A stretch of 64,000 nucleotides of DNA from Prinia subflava (taxonomy: Eukaryota > Chordata > Aves > Passeriformes > Cisticolidae). The stretch lies in the NCBI RefSeq assembly GCF_021018805.1, contig NC_086256.1, positions 9,242,032 to 9,306,031 of the forward strand. The letters run 5' to 3'. Both the position numbers and the translations under genes were made by a program. Position 1 is the first letter of the stretch; every line of letters begins with the position of its first letter. Of the stretch, positions 36,701-48,133 are shown in pieces. Under the pieces are notes generated by a model. It worked only from the letters and a program-made list of their open reading frames with translations. It ran no database searches and was not told where the DNA came from.

Positions 36701-37297
36701 GTAGGGCGGGCAAGGAAGGAGGCCCTGCCTGTACAGCCGAACAGGGGACAGTGGCAGAGGGCAGAACAGAGGTCAGAGGCCGTTCAGGAGTGTGTGAGGT
36801 GGTCAGCGCTTACACAGACGGGTGCTCCCACACTTAGATTAAAATTTAAGCTCGCCTAGAGGACTTTGCCGCCTGCTGGGGCAGATGTGGCGTTACCCCC
36901 CGACCCCGCCGGTCAGGGGCCCGCACCAAGGGCCGGAGCAGCTGCTGCCGCTGCGGTCACCTTGCCCCGCGCTCCCGGGCGGGCCGGCCGGACCCCGCGC
37001 TCCGCATCGACCCGCGCCGGCCGCTGCGGCTCCGCGGGGGCGTTCCCGGCCCCGCCGCGCCGAGGAGCGCCCCGGGGCACCGACCCCCGGCGACCCCGGG
37101 CATCCCCCCCGGCGATCCCGGGCATCCCCCGTCCCCTGCGCGGCCCGGGAGCCCCTCCCGCCCCGCGCTCCCTCAGCGCCGCGGGCAGTGACGTCGTTCC
37201 GATGACGCCACGGTGACGTCATTACCTTGAAGGCGTGCGCCTCGAGGCCGAGCGGGCCCAGCGCGCTGCCGAGCCGCTCCGCCACGCGCCGCTCCAT
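33710..37297 (-). CDS. MMACHC: MMACHC, cobalamin-trafficking / decyanase protein (cblC), complete
   Basis: MMACHC is the cytosolic enzyme that binds incoming cobalamin, removes its upper ligand (reductive decyanation or glutathione-dependent dealkylation) and passes it to MMADHC. Exons in transcription order are 37297-37226, 35337-35143, 34774-34622 and 34021-33710, all phase 0 with AG/GT borders. They encode 24+65+51+103 = 243 residues and a TGA stop. Diagnostic stretches include [33 protein letters not shown] and [10 protein letters not shown]. His119 and Arg158 correspond to human His122 (cobalamin binding) and Arg161 (glutathione binding and a disease site), with an offset of three. The protein stops about 40 residues short of the 282-residue human form, lacking its Pro/Ser-rich tail while the folded nitroreductase-like core is complete. 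Start choice: the only ATG in the first exon, ahead of a consensus donor, aligning with the human start. Identification is firm. Confidence 0.96.
34220..34350. repeat. Two-copy tandem duplication, 66-bp unit
   Basis: The unit starts CCCTGGAATGTGGGGAAAGG and ends ACCACAGAGCATTTT. Copy one is 34220-34285 and copy two 34286-34350. They differ by one substitution and one T in the terminal run, so the event is recent. It lies wholly inside an MMACHC intron. Confidence 0.95.
37189..37221. promoter_or_regulatory. Cluster of three CRE-like sites
   Basis: TGACGTCG (37189-37196), TGACGCCA (37203-37210) and the full palindrome TGACGTCA (37214-37221) fall within 33 bp. They sit at the 5' edge of MMACHC intron 1. 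The palindrome begins four bases into the intron and overlaps the donor region. CREB/ATF binding is inferred from consensus only. Confidence 0.55.
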
Positions 37298-37316
37298 GGC
37301 GGCGGCGGCGCGCGGG

Positions 37317-37335
37317 GCACCACGGGAGCGGTAGT
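37317..37335 (-). promoter_or_regulatory. ZNF143/THAP11-type (SBS) motif, copy 1
   Basis: On the minus strand, ACTACCGCTCCCGTGGTGC fits the ACTACnnnTCCCnnnRTGC skeleton of the Staf-binding site. It lies about 20 bp upstream of the MMACHC start codon, so it may fall in the 5' UTR or at the transcription start. Confidence 0.5.
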
Positions 37336-37398
37336 TCCGGCCCGACGGGACCCCCGCGCGCATCCCAGCGTCTCCTAGGAGACGGCGCGGCGCGCAAA

Positions 37399-37417
37399 GC
37401 ACCCCGGGAGTGGTAGT
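37399..37417 (-). promoter_or_regulatory. ZNF143/THAP11-type (SBS) motif, copy 2
   Basis: On the minus strand, ACTACCACTCCCGGGGTGC has the same skeleton and orientation as copy 1, 82 bp further upstream of MMACHC. Confidence 0.5.
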
Positions 37418-37457
37418 GCAGGGGGCTCTCCCCTCTGCGCCGGCTCCCCCCGAGGGG

Positions 37458-37476
37458 ACTCCATGTCCCAGCATGC
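37458..37476 (+). promoter_or_regulatory. ZNF143/THAP11-type (SBS) motif, copy 3
   Basis: On the plus strand, ACTCCATGTCCCAGCATGC differs from the consensus ACTACAnnTCCCAGCATGC at one position. It is the best match of the three and is oriented opposite to copies 1 and 2. Confidence 0.65.
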
Positions 37477-37560
37477 TCAGCCAGCCCTGTCCAGCCGGGG
37501 GTATCCTCGCTGCTCCCGGCCCTCTGCTCGTGCCTGTCGCACCGCCAGGGATTAGGCGTA

Positions 37561-40500
37561 TTTTCCTGTCCTCACACTCTGAGAAAGCGCCACCTGTCCC
37601 TGTGGATGGGTGCTGCTCACTGAAACAGGGAAGCCTCTGTGCTGGCAATCCTTCCTCCTTCCCCTTTTGAAAGTACACGTTCTTTGCGGATTCCGTATTC
37701 CCTACGAGTGCGCTTGCCATACTGGAGACCGAGCCTCAGATTTGGATCTCCTTACCCTAATCTTTATAGCTGCTTATCATAATCTTTATAGTACTTGTGC
37801 AATGCTCTCCAGCCTGTAGTCCTGGGTTTTATGAAGTTCAGGACACGAAATGTGCAAGTTCTTGGGGACAGAACTACCTCAGATACACAAATATTTCTTT
37901 GTGGAGGTTCCTTATATCTTCCAGTACCTCAAGAGTTCCTCCTCATTGTATCCATGCCTTATGTATTGGGGGGGCAGATGGATCCCGTCGGTCATGTTTA
38001 GAATTACAGTTTGTTCTTTCCAGATTTCCAGCTTGTGAAGTTGAACCAGACTATTAACTATGTTCTTTCTTGGAATTGTAAGTAATCCTTGTACAAAATC
38101 TGTTTCTGCTCATCCGCTCAAATAATTGAATATCTCAGTCTGTGAATTGACTAAAACAGGAGAAAGAGCTCCAGTAGGAGCAGATCCATAAGCTAGAATG
38201 CAGTGAAAGTAAAGGCAGTGGAACCAAAGCTCTGATAGCTACAGGACCCTCTTACACAGATCACTTCTTGTCTAGCTTTCTGAAGTCCTGTTGAAGAAAC
38301 AACAGGCTGAGTGTAGCCTGGCACAAGGTTGCTCCATCCGCCTGCTCAACAAGCGAGCAGAAAGGTTTGGATACAAGGCAGAAAGGGCTTTGCATCTTTG
38401 CTGCTGGAAATAACAGGGTTTTGCCTATGTTGGCATATTATATATCCAGCTCCTTTTTCTCAGTTGTTCTGAGGTTTTTCTGAAGGATTCAGTGATGTTG
38501 GATCATCATGCTGGATGCTAATCGTGCTGGATCAGAGGTTGCCTCTGGAAAATGCTTGCAAGTGGTCATCCCCTCTCTCTCAGATGCCAGATCTGCTGGG
38601 CAGCCACAAAGCTCAGTCTAACAGAGCTCAGTCTTACAGTTTGTACAATCTCGGGATGGAAGTGTGGAGCTCTCGACAGAGGCTGGGCTGCATCAGGTGG
38701 AGGGGATACCCCTTCAGGGAATTTGGGGATGCCCAGGTCCACGTATGCCAGTGTGCTGCAGGAGCAAGTGCAGCTCCAGGGTTTCAAGCTGAGCAGCTGC
38801 CTGGGAGCTGCAGGAATGTGTCACAGGAGGGTGCTGCTGGCTGGCGGCTGCTCAGAGCTCTGCAGGACGGCTCTTGCTGTGGAAATTGCTTCCACAGGCG
38901 CTGGATTGGCAAACTCAGAGATGCTGGGGATTGATCTCTCACCCTGCTGTTCTCTTTTGCCAGCTGTCCTTTGTACCTGCCTGTGGAGCACAGCTCATTT
39001 CCATGTGTGGCTCCAGCTTTACTGATGCAGGAGGTAACAGATTATCAGCTTTGTGAGGTGGAGCCTTCTGTTTAAATCCTGAACAGGCAAAGCTGGAGGC
39101 AGGTATGACTTAGCTGTCTGCCCTCTCCTGGAGCTGATCTCTGGCTAAGTGCAAGCAGGGTGTTCAGTCCTTCTGAGGCAGCTCATGAAGGGGATGACCC
39201 CCAGGGAAGGGGTGACAGCACTGGATCTGCCAGAGTTCATTTGGACAATGCTCTCAGATCTACAGGTGATTTTGGGGGTTGTCCTATGCAGAGCCAGGAG
39301 CTGGACTCGACGATCCTTGTGGGTCCCTTCCAACAGAAGATATTCTGTGATTCTAAATGGCAGCCTGTGTTACTGAGACGTTTGTATCCTGAGGGTTGGC
39401 ATCATCTGCTCATTCCACGTGGGCGTGGAGAATGGGTACCTGCTGTTCCCTTCACAGCTGTCCTTGGAGCTGTTCCCTGAGCCACCTCATCTGCCTTGTT
39501 TAATCAGGAGTGTTGCTGTCTCCTACCCAGGCCCTCTGTCAGGGCTGTCTCATTGTTGCTATTTGGACAACACTTTCCTTGCATTTTACTGCAATAATTG
39601 GTGTGTTTAAGAAGAGGTGCTCATTTGAAATGCCTGAGCTCTAATTCCTTCCCAGTTTCCCCATCCCTCACATTTCTTTCTCCCCAAGCTCAGCTGGTGG
39701 GAACTGCCTTTGTTTGTGCCTCAAACCTCTGCTGTCTTGGCCCTTGCTCTCCCCCACCCCTACCAAGGGCTCTGACCTGCTCCCTGGAGAGAGATGAGTG
39801 ACATCTCAGCTTCCTTGCTGAAGATCCTTAGATCTTTTTGGCTCTGTTTCATTGTACCCTCTGTCCAACCCCAGCTGCCCTCGGACAGCTGCCAGATGTC
39901 CGAACTGTCACAGGTCTGGCTGAGAACTCATGTCACTGTTTCCAGCATTCTCTCCCCCAACAGCTTTGTGCTACAGTAAAACAGCAACCAGAGAATATGG
40001 TTCACTTCCCTGGGGGAAGGCAGCAATATATCTGTGAGGTGTCTGTGTCCCAGGTATGGCTTTGTGGTTTTTTCTATTATTAGGAAAAACACAGCACTCT
40101 CATTCACCCCCCTCAGGCTAATGCTGATATCACGTGGGATACAGTGTGATTTGCTGTCATCATGAAGTATTTATTCCAAAAGTGTCATTAGTTCTCATTG
40201 TTCTCCACAACAGTAAATGACAAAGACAGAATATTGTACTGATTGTAACAGAAGGGATTTTCCTTGTGCTTTCCATCCACAGCTCTTGAAACCTTTTTCT
40301 AACCCTGGTAAAGAACAATTGCTCTGCATTAGGTAGGAACCTTATATGAGAGAGAGAGACTCACACAAATTGTTTGAACAGTCAGGGCAATTTGGTAACT
40401 GAAATGGAGTTAAAAGACATCTTAATTCCTTGTCTGTTTTTCTGATCTTTCTAGCTCTTGACCACAAGCATATAAATGTCTCTTTTAATAAGTGGGCAAG

Positions 40501-43500
40501 TATTGGTGAATACGGAGTCTGGAGGGTAATGTAGATTCATTATTAGGTTTTCTTTGATAAAAAGTATTGTATCAACTTGGTGAGATATTTTCAATAATGG
40601 AACTTTGTTGCAGTCCTCCCGTAATTAAATATTGATTCCTTATTTCTTTCTGAAAAAACCCTAATGCCTTCCCTTATTATGTCACTGTCCCACCTGTTAA
40701 GCTCTGATTTCATGAGATGTTGTCTGTGCTGTCAACATCAGCTTAAAATGTCCCAATCTCTGTGCGTTTTCCTGCCCTGGCCTCACAGCACGTTGCCTCC
40801 TAAATTTCTGCCGCTGCAGTTGTTGGTGTGCTGTAAATCCGATCAGGGAGCCGAGCTGGTTCTAACAAGTGCGTCATTGTTTGGGCTTTTTTGTTGTTGG
40901 GTTGGGTTTTTTTCCCCCTGAAGTGGTGTGGTTCACAGTGCTGCTGCAGGAAAAAATTGTGCTGGCACAACTGAGAGAACAATGTGATCGGGGCTAGGTG
41001 GGGAGGCAGAGGTTCTGCTGCCAGACCATTTATCTCTGAAAACACAACTGAACTGCTCAGCAGAGCTGCCTTCTGCTGCATGAGGCATGACTGATGGAAA
41101 CCCCAACAAAGTGGTGCCCACCCCATCCTCACCGGCAGTAACTGTTCCAGCAGGCATTGCTAAGTGTAAGGGACTGTCAGTGTTATCCTTCAGTCAGATC
41201 TACAGTCTCTGATCTGAAAGATCAAGTGAAAAACTCTTCTGGAAGGAGGTAGCATCCATGGCACCTGCAGGGAAAGAAGAGATCATAGGAATGATTTCAC
41301 ACTTACTCCAGTGTTACTAACAGACTGGGATATGGTTTTCCAGCCTCTGGTTCAGAGATCTCCTTGTCAGGTCAGCTGTCCTGCTGTCCCTCTCCAACAC
41401 AAACTGACCCCTGCATGGGAAGGGTTTGGCGTTGTGACCATGGCTTGGAGCAGAAATGAGGTGCCTGATTCTTCATGGTTTAAACCTGAATGATGTGGAG
41501 CTGGCTGGAGCTGTTGGTGCCACAGACAGGTGAAGTCCAATGCCTGAACATTATTGCCAATGTTTTCCTGCATGTCATGGAAGCTGTTTCCTGCTGCCTT
41601 GTGCCACTACTTGTACCCATGTAAGAATAAGAAAATGCTATTAAATCGGAATAACAGCAATTTCTCCATGTGTAACAGGTGTCAGAAAAGGCAGACAGAG
41701 GATACTTAGACTCAGCAAGCCTATCTTTGAACTTTTAGCCTAATCTGCTGTTTTTTTCATTTCTTTTAGAGAGAAGCAAGAACTTGCTGAGAGGGGTGGA
41801 GTGTTTTTCTCCACCTTTGGCTGAGGTACCCACCCCAGACACTTCAGCCCTAGCGATCTTTCCAGTGGCATGGAGATCAAGGTTCCTGAGGGTAAGTGTG
41901 GCTGGATCCTGCACCCTCAGGATCTTAAGGATCTGGAAGGGTTTTCTGCTGTGATGAAGAAGACAAAGCTCTACTGTTCAGGGCATTCCAGAGGTCATGC
42001 AGATGAGAGGCTCTTGCTGGGCCCAGTTTTACTGGTAGGGCTGAGTATTAGGCACCTAAGGGCAGGAAGACAGCACAGTTTGGAGTAGTGGCCTAGCACT
42101 TGGGCCAGATTTAAAACTTAGTTCTGAGAGCAGTATTGCTATGCCAGGACAGAGGTAACATGTGTGTGCCTGTCTGTTCTTTCATCCTCCCTCCCCGTGT
42201 AGTGTCAGGGTAATGAAAAGCTGCATGTGAGGGGCAATTATGATACTTATCACTTCCTCTGACAGTGCCAAGATACCATTTTTTAATGTGGCTCCATTTT
42301 TGTTTTGGTGCTGATACACAGCCAGCGAGAAGGTGAAAATTGCTCTCTTCAAGAAGGTTTGCCTCTTCATCCTTTTGGATTTATGCCTTGCTTTTAGGAT
42401 ATAAAACCCCCTTGTGTTTGCATTAACACTTAGCATTAGAAGAAATTAGGAACAAAGGGCTAATGTTCCTTTAAAAGAAAAAAAATTCATGCCCTACTTT
42501 AGTAAGATGCTTAAGATTCTTGTGAATGGAGGCTTTAAGGCATATTAAACTGCCCTGTGTGCTGTTTTTCCAATTTACTAATCCTGCTGATTCAGACTTT
42601 ACTAGCAAACCTGCTACAATTAACTGCTTTGTAGATGCAGTTGTAACACGTCAGGTTGCTGTTAGGGCAATGCCTGAAGAGCCTGCATGATCCATCAAAG
42701 GGTTAATCTTTTCTCTTACCATTTGTTCTGAGGCACATGCCAGGTGGGGACTCTTATATAGAGCTTTACTGATCCAATGTTCAAGCAAACCCCCTCATTT
42801 AATAATAAGCAGCTAGTTACCTGTACCATTGTGGTAAATATTTGTACACAGCAGCATCAGAAACCCTGCAGGGGTTATTTTGGCAGGGGCACCCAGTAGC
42901 TGTGTTGAGAGCTTGCTAGTGTAGGACACTTGCATCCATGGGCACCTGTTTTCATTTGAGCTCACATAGCTTGTGAGGGTGCTTGTTGGTATTTCTGTTT
43001 CAGTGGGAGATAAATGAGGATTTTTTAATAGGGTTTGAGATGATTGCAGACCACACTGAACCAGCAGTGCTGGAGGGAATAGACATAAACTGCTGTTGTT
43101 CTCAGGTCTGACATATGGGGTGAGAACGCTGGGGAAGGATAATTCTTTGGTCTTTTGGTATAGATTGTGCATGTATCTCCAGGCTGTGTTTTGAGCTGGC
43201 AGAAAGCAGTGCTGGGGAACTGGCTAGAAATAGCTGGAGTGATGATCTCAGCAATGACCTGCCTGGGCTAGAGCTGCGTGACCTCTAATGTTAACTGAAA
43301 GATGCACTTTTTACTGTCTCGAACAACGAAAAAGTGCAAAGGATATTTGGGTAGGCAAGCTCTTCTTGAGCTTTTTGTTCCCTGCCTTTTCCACAAGTGG
43401 AAGCTGTGAGGTGTGGGACTGTTTTGAGAAATGGCTGTTTTGAGAAATCATTGTCAGACCTGCCCAGCCCCACATCCTGCCAGAGACCTGAGCTGTTGTT

Positions 43501-46500
43501 GCCATCTCATGGCCCCTTGCTCAGACCTCCCCCTTCCACCCTTTCATCACCACACTGCGTGTTCTGCTCTTTCACTGCAGGACACAGACACGGGTGCAGG
43601 GCCTGATTTGTGATGTGTCAATCAGCTTTGGCAGCTGCCAGATGGCTTGCAGGGGGAGATGCTGGGGTGCTTGGCTGCAGGGGGTGTTCCTTCAAGGTCA
43701 GAGGATTCCTAGATGCAGTCCTCTGCTTCAGCCCTCTCCCATGGGATGGGATGTATGATCCTGTCCTCTGAGCTCTCACTTGGTGGACCAGAACAAATTG
43801 AGAGCATTTAGTGTGTTTTCTCTATAATGCTTTCAAATATTCTGGTTTTTTTCTCCCAGTTATACTGTAAATTTTGAGTTATGTTGGATTGTGCTTACAG
43901 TGTTTGCTATGTAAAGCTCTGAGATGCATATCTGAGCTTGGATTGTTCCTTTAAGGGAAACTATGCACAAGAACAGAACAGATATAGAATGACCATAGAT
44001 TTACCCTGTCGAGACCCAATAAGGAGCAGCTGACTTGACAAGTGCTGGTAAATTGCTTCCTCTTGTGTGGCACAAAACAGGTGGAGAAATCTTGTTATTT
44101 AAACAGAAAATTCCATGACGCTCATAAAGGGGAGGTTGCTGGTTTGTTTTATGAGAATAGAGTGCCACAGTGGCAGAAAAGGGCCCTGTGAAATTTCCTT
44201 ATGTGGTTTGAATTTTTTTATTCCATTTCCCTCTGAGATAACTTAATTTTATAATTGCTGCCTGTTGAAGGAGAAGGGGAGAGGTGAATGAATGACACTA
44301 GCTTAGACTCTGTAAAATAAAGGGAAGTCTTTTCCCAGTACTTCTCTAAGCCCTTTGTGGAAACAGGTTCCCTTTCTGCTAGACAGCCACAAAGTTTTGT
44401 ACACAGCTGCCTTTCACTTAAAAATATTGAGATCCTTTTGAAAAAGTGGGCAAAATTTCTCATCCTGCCCCTAACATTATCTTAAGGGAAAGTGAAGCAA
44501 TGATCATGTTAGCTGTGTTTATTTGCCTGTGTGATCAGAAGGCATAGCCAGGACTAGTGCAAAGGAACACTGCTAATTTTGCACTTGTCCCTAGTAAAAC
44601 CCTTCTCAGTCAGAATCAAATGAGTGTCTAAACCTGGCTGAAAGTCATGTTTAAGAACCTATGAGTCTTGTCTTGTTCCAAACAGAACCTGTAATTCAGC
44701 ACTAAAAGCTTCAGGAGTCTGGACATAACAGCAAATTTTTAAGAAAATACTGAACAGGGCTGACTGATCATCCCTCTTCCTACTGTCCCAAGAAAGATCA
44801 GTGAAAGGAAACACTCAAATGCTTGTGAGAGTCGTCTTGTGGCAAGTGATGTGTGCTTCTGAAAGAGAGAGAGGATTAAAACAGGGGAGGAGAGAAGTTA
44901 CCCTGCGGGACATTGTCAACAGATGTTCCATTGTAGTTCAAAGAGAGCTAGCAAAAGGCTTCTGCTGCAGGGATATATTAATTCTGGGCAGTTCATCACA
45001 GGGAGACCTGTTTTATGACTGGGAGGATACCTCTGGTAGCTTACTTAGCTCTTTATTTGAACTGTGGGTGGGGAATCTGGTCTACCTGTAAACAGAGAGG
45101 GAGCTCAACAGTAGGAACAAACATGTGCTTGTTTTCTTGCAGCTGTGCCCACTGTCAGTCTGATCAAGATCAAGCTGGTTCTGTGGTTCAGGGGGTTATT
45201 TGGCTGATGGGTCATTGAATAGAAAAAATATTACAGAGGAACTGAGGCTAACCATTGTTAAACTGCTGGGCCATGTGAAGCAGACCTGTGTTAAGTATGT
45301 CTTTCAAGTACTTATTGGTCAGGAAGTGGGAACAAGCACAAGGAAGACCGTGCAGGCTGTCAAACAGATGAATAATTTGATCCCTTTGTATTCAAAATGC
45401 ACAAGATTATCAACCTATCCATGCTTCCTTCATGTAGCAGTTAATGGTTTCTTATAAAGTCTTACCAATGTTGCAGAATTAACTATGGTGGGGGATCTGG
45501 CTCACAAGTTCTCTATCACCAGGCACAATTAGAAAGTCCTCTTCTGGGAGCTTCTAAGTGCTTTATTTCTGCCATTGTTTTGAAGCTGTGCTCTGGGTGA
45601 AGGTTGATTTTTTTCACATCTGTGAGGAAACATGACCCCTGTAGTATTAAAATGAGGAACATTCTTCATTCAAATGTGTTTGGGTGGGTAAGTTTGAATC
45701 CTGTTGTTATGTTACAAAGTTCTGGGAGATTAAAACAAACCAAACCATGAATGATTTGGGGAAACTGCTAGGAGACATTTTTATTTGCAGTCATGGTCTT
45801 CCAGCTTTGCTTATCAGTTCAGTATGTGTCAGTAGAACTGAAAATTTGGCTGTTTTATGGACAGTAAGTGCATGATTTCTTCGTGGGAGATGGAAAGTAT
45901 TATAGGAAATAAGATTCCTGTCTCAATTCTGCTATGCAGTGAAGCAGAGGTAGCAAGTACGTGAACATCATGGGCAGAGGCTCAGGAGTTACACTTAGAA
46001 AAACTGTCCCACATCCCCCATGACAAATCCACATTTATACTGATTTGATGTAGTTATAGAAAAGTAAGTATAAATAATGTGGAGGTGTGCAGCCTCCTGT
46101 TTCCTTCACAGGTGATGGGAAATGGCAGTAGGCATTTCTGTTCTCACTTGGGTGTAAGAACATTGGCTAGTAAAATCTTCCAGGTTCTGCATCATTTCAT
46201 TATTGAAAATTTACTGCTCTTTCTCCCTGGCTTGCTTCTGTATTTCTGCCCCCTGGATCAGTGGAATGCTTTTTTTATTCTGCTTTAAGTGGTAGCAAGC
46301 ACAGGAGACAATTATCCATGGGAAATCCTTATGGGATGATTGGTCTTACAAGACCCACACACTGCCTTGTCCACTCCAGTGCTCCTCATAGCAGTTTCCC
46401 TGTCTCTGACCATCCTCTGTAGCCTTATTTACAGACTTACAGTGTGACATGATGGTGAAGACAGTCCCTAAAGCTAAAATACAGACACTGAGACATGAAG

Positions 46501-48109
46501 GACAACTGAGTGGGCAGAGAAATGGCACAAAGCACAGGTAGCCCTGCCCATGGCCCAGCAGCTCTAGCTGCTGCACTTTTCAGCTTCTCAAATCTCCTTC
46601 CCTTCAAAACATGGATCTGGAGAGAGGAGGAGGGAAGGGCAGAGGATGCAGATGGGTCTTAAATTTTGGTGTTTCTTTACCTGTGTTCCTTTCCTTTCTA
46701 TTGAAGCCCAAGTGATTTGGTTGATTCTTGGTCCCTTGCTAATTAGTAATATAATCGTGCTTTAGCCTAAGAGGCATTAAAACTAAACCCCATCAGAGGC
46801 AACAGCCACACTCAAGGAGAAATGCAGAAGTTGGCAACAGCTGGTTTCTGCTTCTGTCAGTTCTCTTTTCTGCACAGGAAAGGTGAAGCCCACTCAACTG
46901 GCCCATGGTCCATCTCCAAACCTGGCCACCTCAGAGGCTGCATCATCTGGCTGGAAGGTCAGAACTCAGCTGGGCAAAGGCACAAAGCTTTGTGTGTCCC
47001 AGGGGTGGCTGCCTGCAGAAGCCTGTCCTGCTGCTGCCTTTCCAGCTAACACAGCCCTGCTCTGAGCTGCCTCTCCAGCACAGCAGCTGAGCAGTTTGTT
47101 CCACAGAGAATTAATCAGTGGGCTAAAGGCAGAACAGAGAACACTCCAGTATAAACCACCAGAATAATGCTGACTTTAGACCTGAGAAGACTGGCTTAGT
47201 TGTGGCATGTTTTGTGTGGTTGTGTATTGGGACCGGACTGAAATCTCTGCAGGGTTTAGAGTTCACCCTCATGTCTTCAGATTACTCAGCAAGCACTTTG
47301 CTAAGCTACAAAGTCTTTGTTTGCTCTCTCCTTGCTCCAGATCTTCCAAGGATGTGCTTTCCTAGATTCATTGTGGGAACTCTTTAGAAAATAGTATAAG
47401 CCAAATTACCAAGTAGTTTCACTCACATTTTGCTTTTGCAAAAGAAAATCTTTGATACAAGCAATCTATGACATGAGCTGGCTGATTTTGCCAAAGTATT
47501 TTAACAGCTAGGAGAGACTCAGCTCAGGAGAGATTCTTACCAGGTCTGTAGCAGAAGCTGGGTTTTTGAACATTTACCTCCCTGCAGGTCTGAGCTCTGA
47601 AGGGAAAAGTTCAAAACAGCTATAAAGCTAAACAAAAAGATGTGCCTTTCAATTTGCTTTGTCTGCTGTGCTATAGAAAGAAACATAGATGAAGGTACTT
47701 AGGTTTGGATTAGGCTGGCTTTCAGGATATTTCTGTAAATAAGGTTTGAGGTTATAGCTGACGACATGAGAATATCTTCAATCAGTCAAAGGAAGGGAGC
47801 CTAAAGGTGTAGATTAGATTTTTTTAGCCTAGTGTGTTTCTCTAAGACAGATTTCATCTGATTCAACTGTACACAAATTAATCTCAGTCGACCCAGACCA
47901 GGACTGACCCTGACAAGAAGGAACACAGACAGGGGGTGGTGTCCTTCTGAACTGTCAGAGCTATGGTTCATAGCTGTCTGGCATTTCTAGTTATCAGCTC
48001 TGTGAGTCTTTGTGCCCCAAACTGCTGCTGTTTATCTATCACAGAATTCATTGTGATCTATGAAAGCTTTTCAGTTAGATGTTTGCAATGAACATACGAG
48101 AACTGAGAC
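37561..48109. other. Intergenic region without a supportable gene
   Basis: About 10.5 kb holds one CR1 fragment (39,187-39,360) and low-complexity G/T-rich runs near 40,885-40,918. Open frames up to 157 codons (38,552-39,025) overlap one another in several frames and have no family resemblance. I looked for the kinase core of TESK2 (an HRDLTSKN-like loop, then DFG), expected near here from mammalian order, and did not find it. Confidence 0.55.
39187..39360 (+). repeat. CR1 LINE fragment (3' end, plus orientation)
   Basis: The CR1 tail is visible in AGCTGGACTCGACGATCCTT, GTGGGTCCCTTCCAACAGAA and GATATTCTGTGATTCTAAAT. The ending belongs to a different CR1 subfamily from the copy at 9.64 kb. 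It is 5'-truncated. Confidence 0.88.
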
Positions 48110-48127
48110 ACTTCTGGCATTTGTAAC

Positions 48128-48133
48128 TTTATT
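48128..48133 (-). terminator. Candidate poly(A) signal of the mucin-like gene
   Basis: AATAAA on the minus strand lies 2.08 kb after the stop codon of the mucin-like gene. It is a plausible end for a long terminal exon. No expression evidence is available. Confidence 0.45.

Larger units (their letters stand above)
34022..37225 (-). other. MMACHC introns (34022-34621, 34775-35142, 35338-37225)
   Basis: The intron before the last exon carries a near-perfect 66-bp tandem duplication. The first intron has a T15 tract at 35,671-35,685 and, at its 5' edge, CRE-like sites within the CpG island. A 15-base sequence, GTTTATTGCAGATTG, occurs twice near 36,646 and 36,683. No further features are seen. 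Confidence 0.65.
36860..37560. promoter_or_regulatory. MMACHC: CpG-island promoter of MMACHC
   Basis: A very CpG-rich block is centred on the MMACHC first exon. No TATA box is evident. It contains three ZNF143/THAP11-like and three CRE-like elements, listed separately. In mammals this promoter is shared with the divergent gene CCDC163. I find no supported divergent coding exon here. Confidence 0.7.

Noticed and set aside
36893..37720. 275-codon minus-strand open frame that reads through MMACHC exon 1
   Set aside because: It contains the true first-exon peptide but continues through the donor at 37225 and upstream of the real ATG. The spliced MMACHC model explains the conserved part.
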